A stretch of 64,000 nt of DNA, taken from Piliocolobus tephrosceles. Lineage: Eukaryota > Chordata > Mammalia > Primates > Cercopithecidae. Shown here piece by piece: positions 48,135 through 60,766 of the stretch. The stretch covers positions 90,481,298 through 90,545,297 of the forward strand of contig NC_045441.1 of assembly GCF_002776525.5 (NCBI RefSeq). The letters run 5' to 3'. The translations under genes and the position numbers were made by a program. Each line of letters starts with the position of its first letter. The stretch's first letter is position 1. The notes below the pieces were generated by a model. That model was not told where the DNA came from and made no database searches. It saw nothing but the letters and a program-made list of their open reading frames with translations.

Positions 48135-48611
48135 CTAACGGTCTATTTTGTTAATCTTTTCAAAAAACCAGCTCCTGCATTCATTGATTTTTTGAAGGGT
48201 TTTTCGTGTCTCTATCTCCTTTAATTTTGCTCTGATCTTAGTTATTTCTTGTCTTCTGCTCGCTTTTGGATTTGTTTGCTCTTGCTTCTCTATTTCTTTT
48301 CCTTGTGATGTTAGGGTGTTGATTTTAGATCTTTCCAGCTTTCCGATATGGGCATTTAATGCTATAAATTTCCCTCTTAACACTGCTTTAACTGCGTCCC
48401 AGAGATTCTGGTATGTTGTCTCTTTGTTTTCATTGGTTTCAAAGAACATCTTGATTTCTGCCTTAATTTTGTTATTTACCCAGGAGTCACTCAGGAGAAG
48501 GTTATTCCATTTCCATGTAGTTGTGTTGTTTTGAGTGAGTTTCTTAATCTTGAGTTCTAATTTGATTGCACTGTTGTCTGAGAGACTCTCACGATTTCTG
48601 TGCTTTTGCAT
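48135..48611 (-). pseudogene. L1 ORF2 endonuclease end and linker
   Basis: 158 residues, mostly well preserved. The endonuclease SDH motif reads SDN (residues 11-13), replacing the catalytic histidine equivalent to His230 by Asn. It runs through the AVKAVLRGKFIALNAHI linker segment. Confidence 0.83.
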
Positions 48612-49390
48612 TTGCTGAGGAGTGCTTTACTTCCAATTATGTGGTTGATTTTGGAATAAGTACCATGTGGCACTGAGAAGAATGTATATTCTATTGATTT
48701 GGGGTGGAGAGTTCTATAGATGTCTATTAGGTCTGCTTGATCCAGAGCTTAGTTCAAGTCCTGAATAGCCTTGTTAATTTTCTGTCTCATTGATCTAATA
48801 TTGATGGTGGGGTGTTAAAGTCTCCCACTATTATTGTGTGGGAGCATAAGTCTCTTTGTAGGTCTCTAAGATCTTGTTTTATGAATCTGGGTGCTTCTGT
48901 ATTAGGTGCATATATATTTAGGATAGTTAGCTTTTCTTGTTGAATTGATTCCTTTACCATTATATCATTATATCCTTGTCTTTTTTGATCTTTGTTGGTT
49001 TAAAGTCTGTTTTATCAAAGGCTAGAATTACAACCCCTGTTTTTTTGTTTGTTTTTTTGTTTTCCATTTGCTTGGTAAGTTTTCCTCTATCTCTTTATTT
49101 TGAGCCTATATGTGTCTTTGCATGTGAGATGGGTCTCCTGAGTATAGCACACTGATGGGTCTTGACTCTATCCAATTTGCCAGGCTGTGTCTTTTAATTG
49201 GGGCATTTAGCACCAAATTAAGATTACAAAAGGCATTCTTGCTGTTGAAATTTTCAGCATTTTTGCACTGGTTTTTCCTCATCTTTGTGAGTTTATCTAA
49301 CTTTGATCTTTGAGGCTGATTACCTTTGGATGGGGTTGTTGTGGAGGGTCTTTTTTGTTGATGATGTTGTTGCTTTCTGTTTGTTAGTTG

Positions 49391-52322
49391 TTTGGAATTT
49401 TTATAGATAAAAGATAATATAAACTAAAAGAAAAAGACATAAAATATAGTCTTCATCATATATGGAAGTTAAACAGTCATATTCTTCCATTGGGTATGCC
49501 ATGTATTTATTATTTAGGTCAATGTTTATTTTGATTTAAATTATAAATTAACAATGTGACCTTTTAAAAATTGAAAATATAGAAAAATATATAGAAGAGA
49601 AAAATAATCATAATTTCACCACCCCAAAATATTCATTAACATTCTGTTTCCTTTTATTATTTTTTATTAACACAAATGCACTGTGTATCATATTTTTATA
49701 TTGTATCATTAGCATTTTCATCTCCCAAAAGTTCTTTAAAACATGTTATTAATTTTATGTCTGTAATAAATGAAATTTAGATGTTTCTCTGCTGTTGAAA
49801 TTAAGTTCTAGGTTTTGTTTTCAATTTTTGCTAATATTAATTCATTTACAAACATCTGTGTACATAAAATTATAGATATACATACATATAGATAATAACT
49901 CATTTAGAATAAAATCCTAGAAGCAAAATTTCAAGATCATTCCTAAGCCTCTTGAAACATACCGTTTTTGTGTGGTCAACTGCTGTCATCTGAATTTGTT
50001 TTAACTCTATATCTTTCCAGTTTTTCATAATTTTTAAAGTAATTTTTTATACTTAAATCCTAAACAAATCTGGATTTTATTGTTACTGTTTTGTTATTAT
50101 TGCTATTTTTCTATGAGATTTTATAAGATATGAGACCTTATATTTTTCCATGTTACATAGTATGAGTCATTTTAAAATACATTTTAAGATATTAATACAT
50201 TTTAACATTAAAATATTGGAATTTTTAACAGTCATTCTGTTCTATGCCTATTTTTCCTGACGTAGTATTCAAAAAAACTCTTGTACAAATTTTTCTTAAT
50301 TTAAATAAAAGGGACAAATTTATTTTGGGAAATCTGTCCTGCAATGCCGAGACACAGAGCACAATGGAATAAATATTTGAAGTTTAATTAATAGAAATAT
50401 TGAATGCTATGTAAAATTTCTGGATCTAAAGGTCTCCTAGGATGTATTATAGATCACAGCTTTCTCACTAAAGCTTGTTTCAAAAACTAGAGGACAACAT
50501 ATACTGAAATATTTTAATTTAAAGGATCAAATATTGAGTGTGACCTTGATCCAATGGAGGACAGAACCCCTCCTTGCCCCTCTTATTCGCCCATTGTTGG
50601 CCTGTCATCTGTTTTCCCATCTTCTAGTAGCAGCTGTCACTCATAGAGCTGATACTACAGCTACACCTGGACCTTCAAGAAAAATCATACTTGAAGTATT
50701 GCTGTTTATACAAATGTAGAAGCTGTTGAAAAATCACATATCCCATGTAATTAGGATTGCATCTTGGCAAATACATGAGGAGTTCTTGGTATAATTTCCC
50801 GTGTCTCCAAGAAACTTTTGTTTGTTGTCTTATTATTCATCCAATTAACCTTATTTTTAAAACTATATTATCAAAACAACACTTAAGTCCCATAAAATCT
50901 TGAAGGTTAATTACAGCTGTAGGGAAAATTACGCACTGGAAGAAAATTTTAAATAAATTCTTATAGGCAACATAAACAGTTCATTCTACATTTATTCCAA
51001 AAAGCATGAATATTGTTAGCTTTGAAGTTCCAGGTAATTTCCCTATAGACATCATCTCTGAAAATTTATGATTTATGTTAATGTTTACTGTAATCAAAAT
51101 GAATTAATCATATTGCTACAGGGCACTTTAATCGTCTGAGTAAACAATATTCTTAAAACAAGTAATAACAATGATGATACTTTACTTGGTGAAAGTTAAA
51201 TTAATTGCTTATAGAAAAATACTAAATTTAACAAAAACTCTGAATGTTCCATGTTAGTAACCCATTTCTTATATTAGGAAAACAAGCATAGGACAAATAG
51301 TTACCCCTAAATCCCAAAGCTTAAAATTAACAGAATCAGCATTTAAAACCCGGCTTTGAATGACTCAAAAGTCCTGCCCTTTTCCGCTGACACATCATAT
51401 TTACTTGGCTAAAAAGGATCCAGGCAATGTGGATTCAGAAGCTGGTTCAAATAGCACCTGCCATCAGTGCTTGATATGAGGAGTAGCATATATTCTCTAT
51501 GTGAAGTTAATTGATTGCCAACAGCCAGAAAGTCACATCCTAGTTCGATGAGACTCTAAATCTAAAGTACTGACCAATCCTTACATATGTATCCATTGTT
51601 ATGACTCCACAGAGCAGTTGAACCACAAAGCTAGCAGCCTCACTCTCTGTGTATCAAAATATAGTTTAAAGGATATTGGACAGAAATTTGTCTCTATTTT
51701 CCTGTCTATTGGAAGACTTTTATTCCCTTTTCTTTTGACAACATATATCTTATTTTACATTGTTAAATTCCTATAGTCAAGTAATACAGAAAATAACTTG
51801 ACTAAAGATTGTGATTTGCCCTTAGAAGCATATCTTACCCCTGTGAGGTTGCCTTATTATGAGTGGAGGCTTGTAGCACTCTAAAAAGGGTCAGAGCGAG
51901 ATTACCATTATAGTAAGAGTTTAAAGACAGTATTTTACCAATAGATATACATACATGGTTTACCTGTCTAGATCTAGCCTTATTATTCTCTATCTAAGCT
52001 AAATTGCTTTAAATTAGTAAACAGATTCTTTACTGTCTACTTTATTTTGTTACTTTTAAATAGTTGTATGTTTTTTCTTTAATTAAAAATGGATAAGTGC
52101 TTCTTGTAAAAAAAAAAATACAATATATAAACTTTTCCTCTTCCCCCCAATACTCCCAGCCCTAGTGGTATCTCATGATCTACACCAATTTTTAATTTGT
52201 TCACTTAATGTAGCAAGTTAAATTTTATGAATTATTTCCATTTCCTTTAACAGCATCATAAAATTTCATAGGGCTCAAGTACACTAATATTTTCAAAAGA
52301 CATTTTGTCATAAATACTCTTA
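49391..52322. other. Unique AT-rich sequence
   Basis: No clear element or gene. 49540-49930 has the look of an ancient L1/L2 tail but I cannot support a call. Confidence 0.4.
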
Positions 52323-52800
52323 GTCAGAATTCTCTTCGTTGTAAAGATAGAAATCCAATTTGTAATAGCTTAATCAATAACAAGCTATATATTAGACATA
52401 CATTGTGGTAGTGTAGAGAACTGAAGGAATGGCTAAACATCCCAAGCTGCAGAAAGGGTAGCTCCAAAGTCAGAGCAGTTCAAACCACACAACAAATGCC
52501 TGGAGGATTTGGTCTATCACAAGTTTCTATTTCTCTCCATGAGTCATATTTATTATCTTTGACTACAGATGGGCTTCTCCACACAATGAGCAAAATAGCC
52601 ACCTGCAGCTCTGTACTCAAAACCTCCTATGTCTGAAGCTACAGAGAACCGAGACCACCTCTCCTGTTTAAAAATTCTTCCAAAATATTCTGCCTAGGTC
52701 AGATTGGGATACTTGCCAACACTTGAACCACCAAGGTTGGGGGAATGAAATATCATTATTGACCCAGCTGGGGTCCCTACTCTGTCACCAGTGTCCACAA
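52323..52800. repeat. Ancient interspersed repeat, family uncertain
   Basis: Resembles an old mammalian-wide repeat with the order: GTTGTAAAGATAGAAATCCAA-like start, AGATGGGCTTCTCC middle, TCAGATTGGGATACTTGCC end. I recognise the style but cannot name the family. Confidence 0.4.
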
Positions 52801-53149
52801 TGGTCAACTCTCAAATATTTATGAAGTAAATACCCCCAGATACAACTTTGTTAAAATATAAACACTGGGGAAAAATGTCCAAGGACTTAATAAACAACCT
52901 TTGTCTATAATACACAAGTATTATACTTTTAAAATATAATATAAATAACTGTATTCACAATATATTGTAATACTAACAAGATTATTTATAATCACCAAAT
53001 CTACTATTCAGCCTGTTATTTGAGACTAATTAAAGGATTGATGACTGCATGCCCGATTTTATGATTAAGTCAGCCATTCAATTGGTTTAAAGCATCAAAT
53101 AAACTTTTAAAAAGTATTAACAGTTAAAAATCTTTCATTGTTTATTTTT
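52801..53149. other. Unique AT-rich sequence
   Basis: Nothing recognisable. Confidence 0.4.
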
Positions 53150-54470
53150 TCCTTCCTTCCAGAAATATTTATTGAACATCTATTAAGTGTGAAGCCCTGG
53201 TCTAGGTGCTAGAAATACAGCTGTTTATGTGACAAGTTCAAATCATGCCACCAATGAGCTAATTAGGGAAGTCAATAAATACAGAAATACGTAAATTAAT
53301 ATCAGGTATTGAAAAGTACTATTAGAAAACCACAGACTTCAGAGTAAAGTAAGAGAGTGATGGTATGTACAAAGACTTGATATTTTAGATAAGGCACCTA
53401 GGGCAGCTGGCTCTCTTTGAGTGTTGTTATTTGAGAAAGAATTATGCAACTAATTGAGGTCCAAGAAAATTACATCTACAAGGTCCCTAAGGTAGGATCC
53501 AACAATCATGAAACTGCAAAATATCTAGGAAGGTTTGAGTAGGGATGAGAGAGGTAGGAGATGAGATGGGAAGAGGTTATGGGGATTGGATTATGCAAGA
53601 AGAATCTGATTTTGTTTTAAATCATTTCCATGGCTTCTGTTATGGGACTATTGTGCTGCAAGAGCAGGTCTGCATAGTGAAGCAGAAGAACTTTGACCAT
53701 TTTAATTTTAGTAATAAGTTTTTTCCATCCTCTATTGTGCTAGCAACTTTTTATGGTAACTACAAGTAAACACTTTATAAGAAACTTAATTTCATTGCAT
53801 TGAATCAGTTTTATTTTTTCATGGAAAAACCACTAAGAATTGGAAATAAAATTATGAGGATGTCACTTAAGAAACTTCAAACTAGTCAGGGGAAATTAAA
53901 TTAAAAAAGTGATTAATCCATTGGAAGGACATCATCTGACAGAAGGAGCACCTAAATCAGTTTTTAAAAAGATAGGAGGATGGTGAAAAATGTTCAAAGA
54001 CTGGAAGCAAGGGAGTGTGAGTTAAGTGCGAGATGTTCAAGGAAGTCAGTATGACTGAGGCAAAAAATAAAGACGTTTGTTTTGTTTTTCAGTTGGCGTT
54101 TAGAGTCTAGGAGTTAGAAAGCTTGGGGCAGATGAGGAGCAAAGATAAACAGAGGCCAGAAGATAAAGGGCCTTAAAACTCTACTAAGGATATTGGATAT
54201 TATCTTTGGAATAACAGGAATCCTCGAGGGGTTTAAACAAATGAATGCATCAGATTTGTATTTCAGAGACATCTTTGCAGTATGGAGAAGCACTTAGAGC
54301 AATTCAAGACCGGACGTAAAAAGACTAATGTATGTCGTAATATATATGATACGTATGAAAATAAATCTATAGATTGAAGAGAGATATAAAGTTTTTATGA
54401 ATAAGACTGGAAGGTTAGGAGTGCAATTAGGACACTTGAGAACAAGTTTCTGGCATTAATTTAGAGTCCA
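53150..54470 (-). mobile_element. L2 LINE, minus strand, fragmented
   Basis: Antisense L2 3' end (ATTTATTGAACATCTATTAAGTG and GGTGCTAGAAATACAGC-type segments at about 53165-53225), then more of the ORF region. The AAAGGGCCTT and GGTTTAAACAAATGAATGCATCAGATTTG blocks at 54164-54260 match L2 coding sequence read backwards. Gaps and divergence are high. Confidence 0.65.
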
Positions 54471-55924
54471 TCAATTTAGACTGAAAATTTGATAACCAGA
54501 TTTAAATTAACTTTTGATAAACTTCAAAAAAACTCAATGCAAATTAACAGTGCCAACAAAATGGGGCAGAAAAGTTTGAAAAACAGAGTGCTACCTATAT
54601 GTAAATAATAATTATAAATACACACTTTAATAATAGAACCCATGAATGTAGGGTTATTATAGAACCCATGAATGTAGTTTTAAAAATGCTGCTTATTGAG
54701 ACCAACTGTATTAAAATGGTAATTTAAATTGTTTATTCATTCACATCTGCTTTCTATATCTTCCTAGGTTAGCAAGACTTCATTGTATGTTTAATTCTAT
54801 TATTATTCATAAAGTGCATGTGCAGATACCATTATAAAACGTATTGACTGTATCATTTTTAAATAAGTATTGGTTAATAAGCAACAAGAAATTACCATTT
54901 GATATTCACTTTTTAGGTGAGATAGCATAGTTCAGGGCATCTATCCAAAGCTGGTCTATCAGCTTTATATCTAGAGAGATATAAATATATAGTAAAAATG
55001 AATATATTTGTTTTAATATACTAAGGTTCATAATCTGAGTCATGATGTCCCATACACACATATTAGATAGGCCCCTATGGGATCATTGGAAGAATTACAT
55101 AAATTAATACATTTCCAATGAAAATGCATTACATTCTAAAGCCCTGATAAAACATTAAGTTTTTGTGATGGTTGGAATGTTGATTTTTACTCTGGCACTC
55201 AGGTTTACTCTGGCACTTATTTCTGGCACTTAGGTGTCCTCTTCCTGTGTCACTTTTACATTCAAAATTTTAAAGACATATGAAAAAGTTAGTCTTTCAG
55301 TTGCCTGTCATTAAGTATTTCTTTAAAACAGAACTATACAGTTGGAAATAGACAAAACAAAGTATGCATTAAGAGGTATTAAAGACAACATTCATGTTTT
55401 ACTTTGATGAATCCGTGTGTGGAAAATGAGAGTGTTTATTTATCATGTTTAACTTACATTATTACCTCTACATAAATATTTAATAAAGTTCTGTTTTTTA
55501 GTTCAATTAACTTTTTAAAAAGAAAACAGAGAACCTTAAACTCATCAATTCATTGATATTACTTTTATGCAAATTGTAGGGCCATTTATAGCAATTGTCT
55601 CAGATTCTTTAAAATAGACATCAGATTCTGATTACTGTAAACTGAAACACTGAGAAAACAATGCGTTTAAATTATGAAATACTTGAAAACTTACATCTGT
55701 TCTTGTGAGATGCATCATTGCTTTGACGTCAGTGACCTAACCACACGAACTAAAAATTTTTAAAAAGTACTCGATAGTATGTTTTATGATCTTCAGGGTC
55801 CTAGCCATTCCTAGGAAATGCCTTTTTTTCTTTCTTTCTTTTTCTGATGGATGAGTCTAAAGGAGTGGCTATCATCAAACAATTCTTTTTGGTTTACATT
55901 GTATTATGAAACTGTAAAAACCCA
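54471..55924. other. Unique sequence with a small direct repeat
   Basis: Holds a 19-bp direct repeat (54633-54651 and 54659-54677) and a CTGGCACT repeat near 55193-55234; otherwise nothing recognised. Confidence 0.45.
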
Positions 55925-55934
55925 GTGTACTTTT

Positions 55935-56034
55935 GTTTTTCATTTCTGTAGTTCTGGGGGAACAGGTGGGTTTTTGTTACATGGATAAATTCTTTAGTGG
56001 TAATTTCTGAGATTTTGGTGCACCCATCACCCCC
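55935..56034 (-). mobile_element. 100-bp L1 3' end with target-site duplication
   Basis: Antisense 3' tip of an older L1PA-type element (GGGGGAACAGGTGGGTTTTTG and TTTTGGTGCACCCATCACC segments). Flanked by the 10-bp duplication GTGTACTTTT at 55925-55934 and 56035-56044. Confidence 0.88.
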
Positions 56035-56044
56035 GTGTACTTTT

Positions 56045-56400
56045 AAAATGAGTGAGTTGTGAAAATGTCAACTAGTTTGCTATTTAGCGAGTCCTTATAA
56101 AGCAACAAAATGGTATATAACACATTTGCACAGCATGTTCTTACTTAGAGTTGTAGATAGGTTCTTGAAAACTGCAACATCAAGTGAAACAACATACAAC
56201 AAAACTAATTTTACCATAGGCTAGTTGATACAAGCAAGAGCTTAGTTCCTACCACACATTACTGGTCATAAAAACATGACGAAATCTCTAACTAAAGACC
56301 AAAAGACTTCTAATAATAGACATCGAGATAAATGTGAGCTATACCTACTTTTAAGAAAGAATAGTGAAAACAAGTAAGGTAATTTACTCAATTATTCTAG
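56045..56400. other. Unique sequence
   Basis: Nothing recognisable. Confidence 0.4.
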
Positions 56401-56660
56401 TTCAGGACTGTGGGTAGCCAGAGCCTGTCCCAGCAGCTCTGGGTGCGAAGTGGGAACTAGTCTTGGGCAGGACACCATCCCTCAAGGGAGCACTCATACC
56501 CACACCCACACTCACCATACTGGGATAATTGAGACACCCCAATTAACCTAACATGTACCTCTTTGGGATATGAGAGGAAACTAGCGTAAACCTGGAGAAA
56601 ACCCACACAGACATGACGTGACTGCAAACCATGCAAGACAGTGGCTCCCACCTGAAATTG
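56401..56660 (+). repeat. Ancient repeat with the CCTGGAGAAAACCCACACAG motif
   Basis: Contains AATTAACCTAACATGTACC, TTTGGGATATGAGAGGAAAC and the motif above, a widespread vertebrate repeat pattern. I cannot name the family. The 64-residue minus frame (56457-56651) is not a gene. Confidence 0.45.
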
Positions 56661-56884
56661 ATTTTAATTTTCTCATCAATGCTACAACAAAACAACACTG
56701 AATGAAATGACATTATTGGAGGACCTGTTGGATATTTTGCAAGAGATTAATGATAAATACCATGTTTCTTGAGAAGAATTAGTTGTATATGGATTGCAGA
56801 AAGAGAAGTCTATATTTCTTTGAAATAATTCAAAGGTCATCTCAATTAATGGTGAATCCATTCTTTCCATTGCTCAAAGCAAAA

Positions 56885-57485
56885 TAGCTGTAGTCATTCT
56901 TGACTCTTATTTCACTCACTCTATCCAATTCATAAGCAACTATTGTTGGCTTTACTTTCAAAACATATTGAGACTTTGCCTACTTTCCGTCACCTCCAGA
57001 GCTATCACTTTGATCCTAGCTACCATCATCTCTAGCCTATTCACCGCAAGATTATTGCAACGTTATTTTCCACGCTTGTCTCTAGGGTCTGTTCAGCTCT
57101 AACAGCTAGAGTGATCCTGCTAAATAATTTCACTTTTGCATTTAAACCTCCCAATGGCTTCCTGTTGTTCAGAGTAAATTCCAAAATTTCTACAACATCC
57201 GTTAGTTTACTACATCATCTCATCGAACCTATACTCTGCAATCTTATTTCTTACAACTCTTGTGCTTGCTTCACTTCAGCCAAATTTTCCTCCTTACTGC
57301 TTCTTAAGCAAGCTGGTTGATTACACTCTTGCCTCAGGCTTTAGCATTTGCTCTTGCCTCTGTGTAGAACACTCTTTCCCAATATATTCATATGGTTTGC
57401 TTCATTTTCTCTTTAAAAGTATTTTTGCCAATCTTACCTTCTCACGTCTCCATGAGACCTTCTGTATTTGCTGGCCTTCTGACGG
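56885..57485 (+). mobile_element. L2 LINE fragment, plus strand
   Basis: Collinear L2 ORF2 3' region: GTCATTCTTGACTCTTATTTC, then ACCTCCCAATGGCTTCCTGTTG (57146-57167), then CTTGCCTCAGGCTTTAGCATTTGC. Open frames of 69 and 83 residues are relics of the L2 protein C-terminus with no intact domain. Confidence 0.75.
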
Positions 57486-59600
57486 AAAATGGTACCTCAA
57501 ACAAGTAACTTAAGAAATGATTAGGCATTATTTAAAAAGTGTGGGAAGAATTAAGGAAGTACAAAAAGATGGTGAAGCATGCAGAGATTAGCAACAGCTG
57601 GAACCTATTAGTCTCTCTAGAGTGAAAGCACAAGGGGAAAAAAGCTGTTACTGAATGTACAGGGAGATGTAGTTTTGAGAGAGAAGTTACCAGATAGGAG
57701 CTTATGGCTGTAGATAGAGAAACAGAGGCACTAACTAATTACAATTCATCAGGGGAGAGAGTAAGGGGAATAGATATCTTGATATCGCTCTCCTTTTGTC
57801 ATATGATTGCCTTCTGGGCCTCACATTGGTTGGACTCAAATAAAGGCCAAGAGTGAAGGAGTTCCACATACAGTGAGGCACGCCTCCAAGAGTGGGAAAG
57901 AGGAAGTCAAAGTAAGAGTAGTAGAAAGGAAGTCTCTCTTTACTATCCAGATGCTGGATGGAAAAATGGAGAATATTCTCATTGACCATCCCTTTTCTAC
58001 TTCAAAATCTATTATTTAAAAAAATAGCTGTACTGAGATATAATTTACATGCCATAAAATTGACCATTTTAAAGCTCAATTCCCATCAACAAAAACAGGA
58101 AGAAATGATCAATCTGTACCTGGAAAAGTCAGCAGCATATGTTTGCTGCCTTACCTTAGGGCCATGTCAACTCTTCTCTGTCATATTATAGTTCAGGACA
58201 ACCATGATTATCTTGCTGGTCCATTTCAAGGACATCATGCTATGTTATTACAACATATCTAATACGTTTGCTTATTTCCATATGTCACATCCAGCAAACA
58301 AAACTCTTCCACCCTTTCCAGGTATAGGACAACTACTTCTACAAATCTTTGTTGATGAGAATTGAAAAGAAAGTAATTTCTTGTTCAAAAGCTGTATATC
58401 AGGTACCAGCGACTGATTTGCTCCAATCATATCAAGAAGAGCAACTGAATTTAACTTCAGCTTCTGATCATCTTTAAGAAAATCCACAGTCATTATTCAT
58501 TCATGATCCATCTCATTTTGCAATGCCTAAAGAGACCAGTTGAATAGCGAGAAGAGAGGATTTGCCAATCCTGTATTTTTCAACACGATAATGATAATGT
58601 TAATCTCTGTAATTCTCCAAGAGGCATAGTGTTGCCTTGAATGTACTATTTTGGATGAACAGCCACATTTATAGGGCCTTCCACTAAAAATTTTCTATCA
58701 TACTATCTCTATCCATGCTGAGGTAATTACTGTGGCCAATTTTACCAGTTATTAAGTGTTGTAATTTTTACTGTGAATGCTTGTGCTAAATAACCACAGG
58801 CTAGATCACTGGTTCCACTGCGAGACAGACTCAGGTCAAGACACCATCTATCATCTTACTTTAATAAGCATCTGCTCTAACTGATGAATATTAGTGGTGT
58901 TTTGAATTTCTAAGAATTAAACTCAGTGAAAAGCCAGTGTCTATTTAACCTTACAAACATCTGTGCATTCTCTCCAGTCTAGAGTTCTAACACTGCTCCC
59001 TCCTTTTGGGGAAGACTTAGAGAATTATTCATGGTGTTAGTTGAAGACAATTATTCATGGCCACATTGCAGAGTATTTTTCAATATGTGTGGCCACATTG
59101 TCTCATGGTTTAGGCCTACTTCTTGAATCTGTGGTCCAGGATTCTGTTATAAAAATTGAATCACAGATCTCAGTTTCAGCCATCATCTCTCACTGCTATT
59201 TTTAGCTTACAGAAGACAGTCATCACAAGATAGTAAAAGAGGTTTTACTAATGCCTTGCAGAAAAGAGTATCCTCTGGACTTCCTGGGAAAATAGTAGGA
59301 GGTGGGTGAGCAACTGGCACAGAGTAGATACACGCTAACATTCCATAAACCTTCACACTTCTTCCTTTAGCATTCCAGGAAGTGTTGCCATTTTCACTGC
59401 ATTGATAGTATTTCTCTTCTGGGTTCAGTTTTCATTTGATTAATGGACCAAGTAGACTGTTAACTTTACTCCCAGGGCTTGAGCTAATATGTTAGCTCAT
59501 CTCAGGTGAGTTTCTCTAAATTTAGCTAAAATAAATCTTATTTTAGCTTTTTTGGTCCCCTCTTAAAAATCATTTTCACCTATGTTACCAAAACTCCTGA
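57486..59600. other. Unique sequence
   Basis: No gene recognised. 58020-58080 may be a small old L1 3' piece. Confidence 0.4.
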
Positions 59601-59797
59601 AAATGCAAGTGGGCAAGATCCTTATTGTTTAAGCTGTCTCATCCTTGAAGCAGATTTCATAGTTTTGTATCTGTGGTATGTTCAAATATGCCTTTCTATA
59701 GGCCTAGAGGCAAGGAGAATTGCTGTAAGAGATAATTGAGAGAATCTGTAACTCCTTGTTATTGGTGAAGTTATTCACAGGTTTTTTATACAAGGAG
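59601..59797. repeat. Direct duplication, copy 1
   Basis: 197 bp closely matching 60549-60742 in the same orientation, about 950 bp away. Not part of a repeat family I recognise. Confidence 0.92.
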
Positions 59798-60548
59798 AGG
59801 CTTGTTTTCTCAGAGCATAAAGTAGGGGGAAAGGCAGTTTTCTCTTCTAGGGACTATTGAGAATGATTTGAATTTTCTGTGACTTCTATCTTGACTTTCT
59901 GTGTCTGCCCAAATGTTCCCATACCATCTTTTAGAGTGCTATTCCTGGTAAGCCTATGTCCTTCTCTTGACAGAAGAGACTGAAGATGTTACATATTTAA
60001 TTGGAATTACAAATGTTTAACCCTAGTTATTAGGCCTTGGGCTGGGTATTCAGTCATAACTTCTCTGTGGCTAAATAAGTTAGTATTTTTTAGAACGCCC
60101 TGAAAATCAGTTGACTCTCCACCCATGATTTGAGTTGTGAATTCAAGGCTTTCAGTGTGTTTCTCGTTTTTCATGTTTTTAGACTAATTAGAAAAAGCTA
60201 GCTCATCATGTGGTTTTTATAATCATCATCACCATAGTGATGAAAGACTTCACTACCACAAGTTTTGCAAATGCCTTACCCTCCACCCATGCCACCACTA
60301 GTGATAATTTGAGTAAGCCTAATACCAATGTAAGCCACAAATTCACAATGTCTCATTTAATTTCAACAAAGAGATTCTTTGCATAGATTGAATAGAAGAA
60401 CAGTAGTTACAAATCCATTTTAAAAGGTCGGTTTCTTGAAGGCAAATTTGGTAAAAATTAAGGTGTCAGAAGTTTTCCAGGTAGGAGATAGTTCACTCAA
60501 AGGAGCATTTAAACAGTTTAAGGTAAGTATGTACATAGGAATAAGCAG
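59798..60548. other. Unique sequence between the duplicated copies
   Basis: Nothing recognisable. Confidence 0.4.
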
Positions 60549-60742
60549 AAATGCGAATGCGCAAGATCCTTATTGTTTAAGCTGTCTCATCCTTGGAGCA
60601 GATTTTATAGTTTATATTTGTGGTATGTTGAAATATGTCTTTCTATACGCCTAGAGGCAAGGAGAATTGCTGTGAGACAATTAAGAGAATCTGTAACTCC
60701 TTGTTATTGGTGAAGTTATTCACAGGTTTTTTATACAAGGAG
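60549..60742. repeat. Direct duplication, copy 2
   Basis: Matches copy 1 with about 15 substitutions and small indels by eye, so the duplication is old. Its end is itself tandemly duplicated (60721-60766). Confidence 0.92.
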
Positions 60743-60766
60743 TATACAGGTTTTTTATACAAGGGA
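60721..60766. repeat. 23-bp tandem duplication
   Basis: The ACAGGTTTTTTATACAAGG core occurs twice in succession at the end of copy 2 and only once in copy 1. Confidence 0.9.

Larger units (their letters stand above)
46884..49390 (-). mobile_element. Minus-strand L1PA/PB, lacking ORF1 and 3' end
   Basis: Antisense L1 ORF2 from the RT region after motif C (46884) back through RT (47077-47700), linker (47700-48130), and endonuclease (48130-49210). A jump then leads to a piece of 5'UTR (49215-49390), so ORF1 is deleted. The 3' third of ORF2 and 3' UTR are absent. A tiny second L1 (46948-47062) is inserted, and an 81-bp segment is tandemly duplicated. Confidence 0.82.

Noticed and set aside
53545..53769. 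A 74-residue plus-strand frame as a possible small gene
   Set aside because: It lies over an antisense L2 fragment and shows no recognisable domain.
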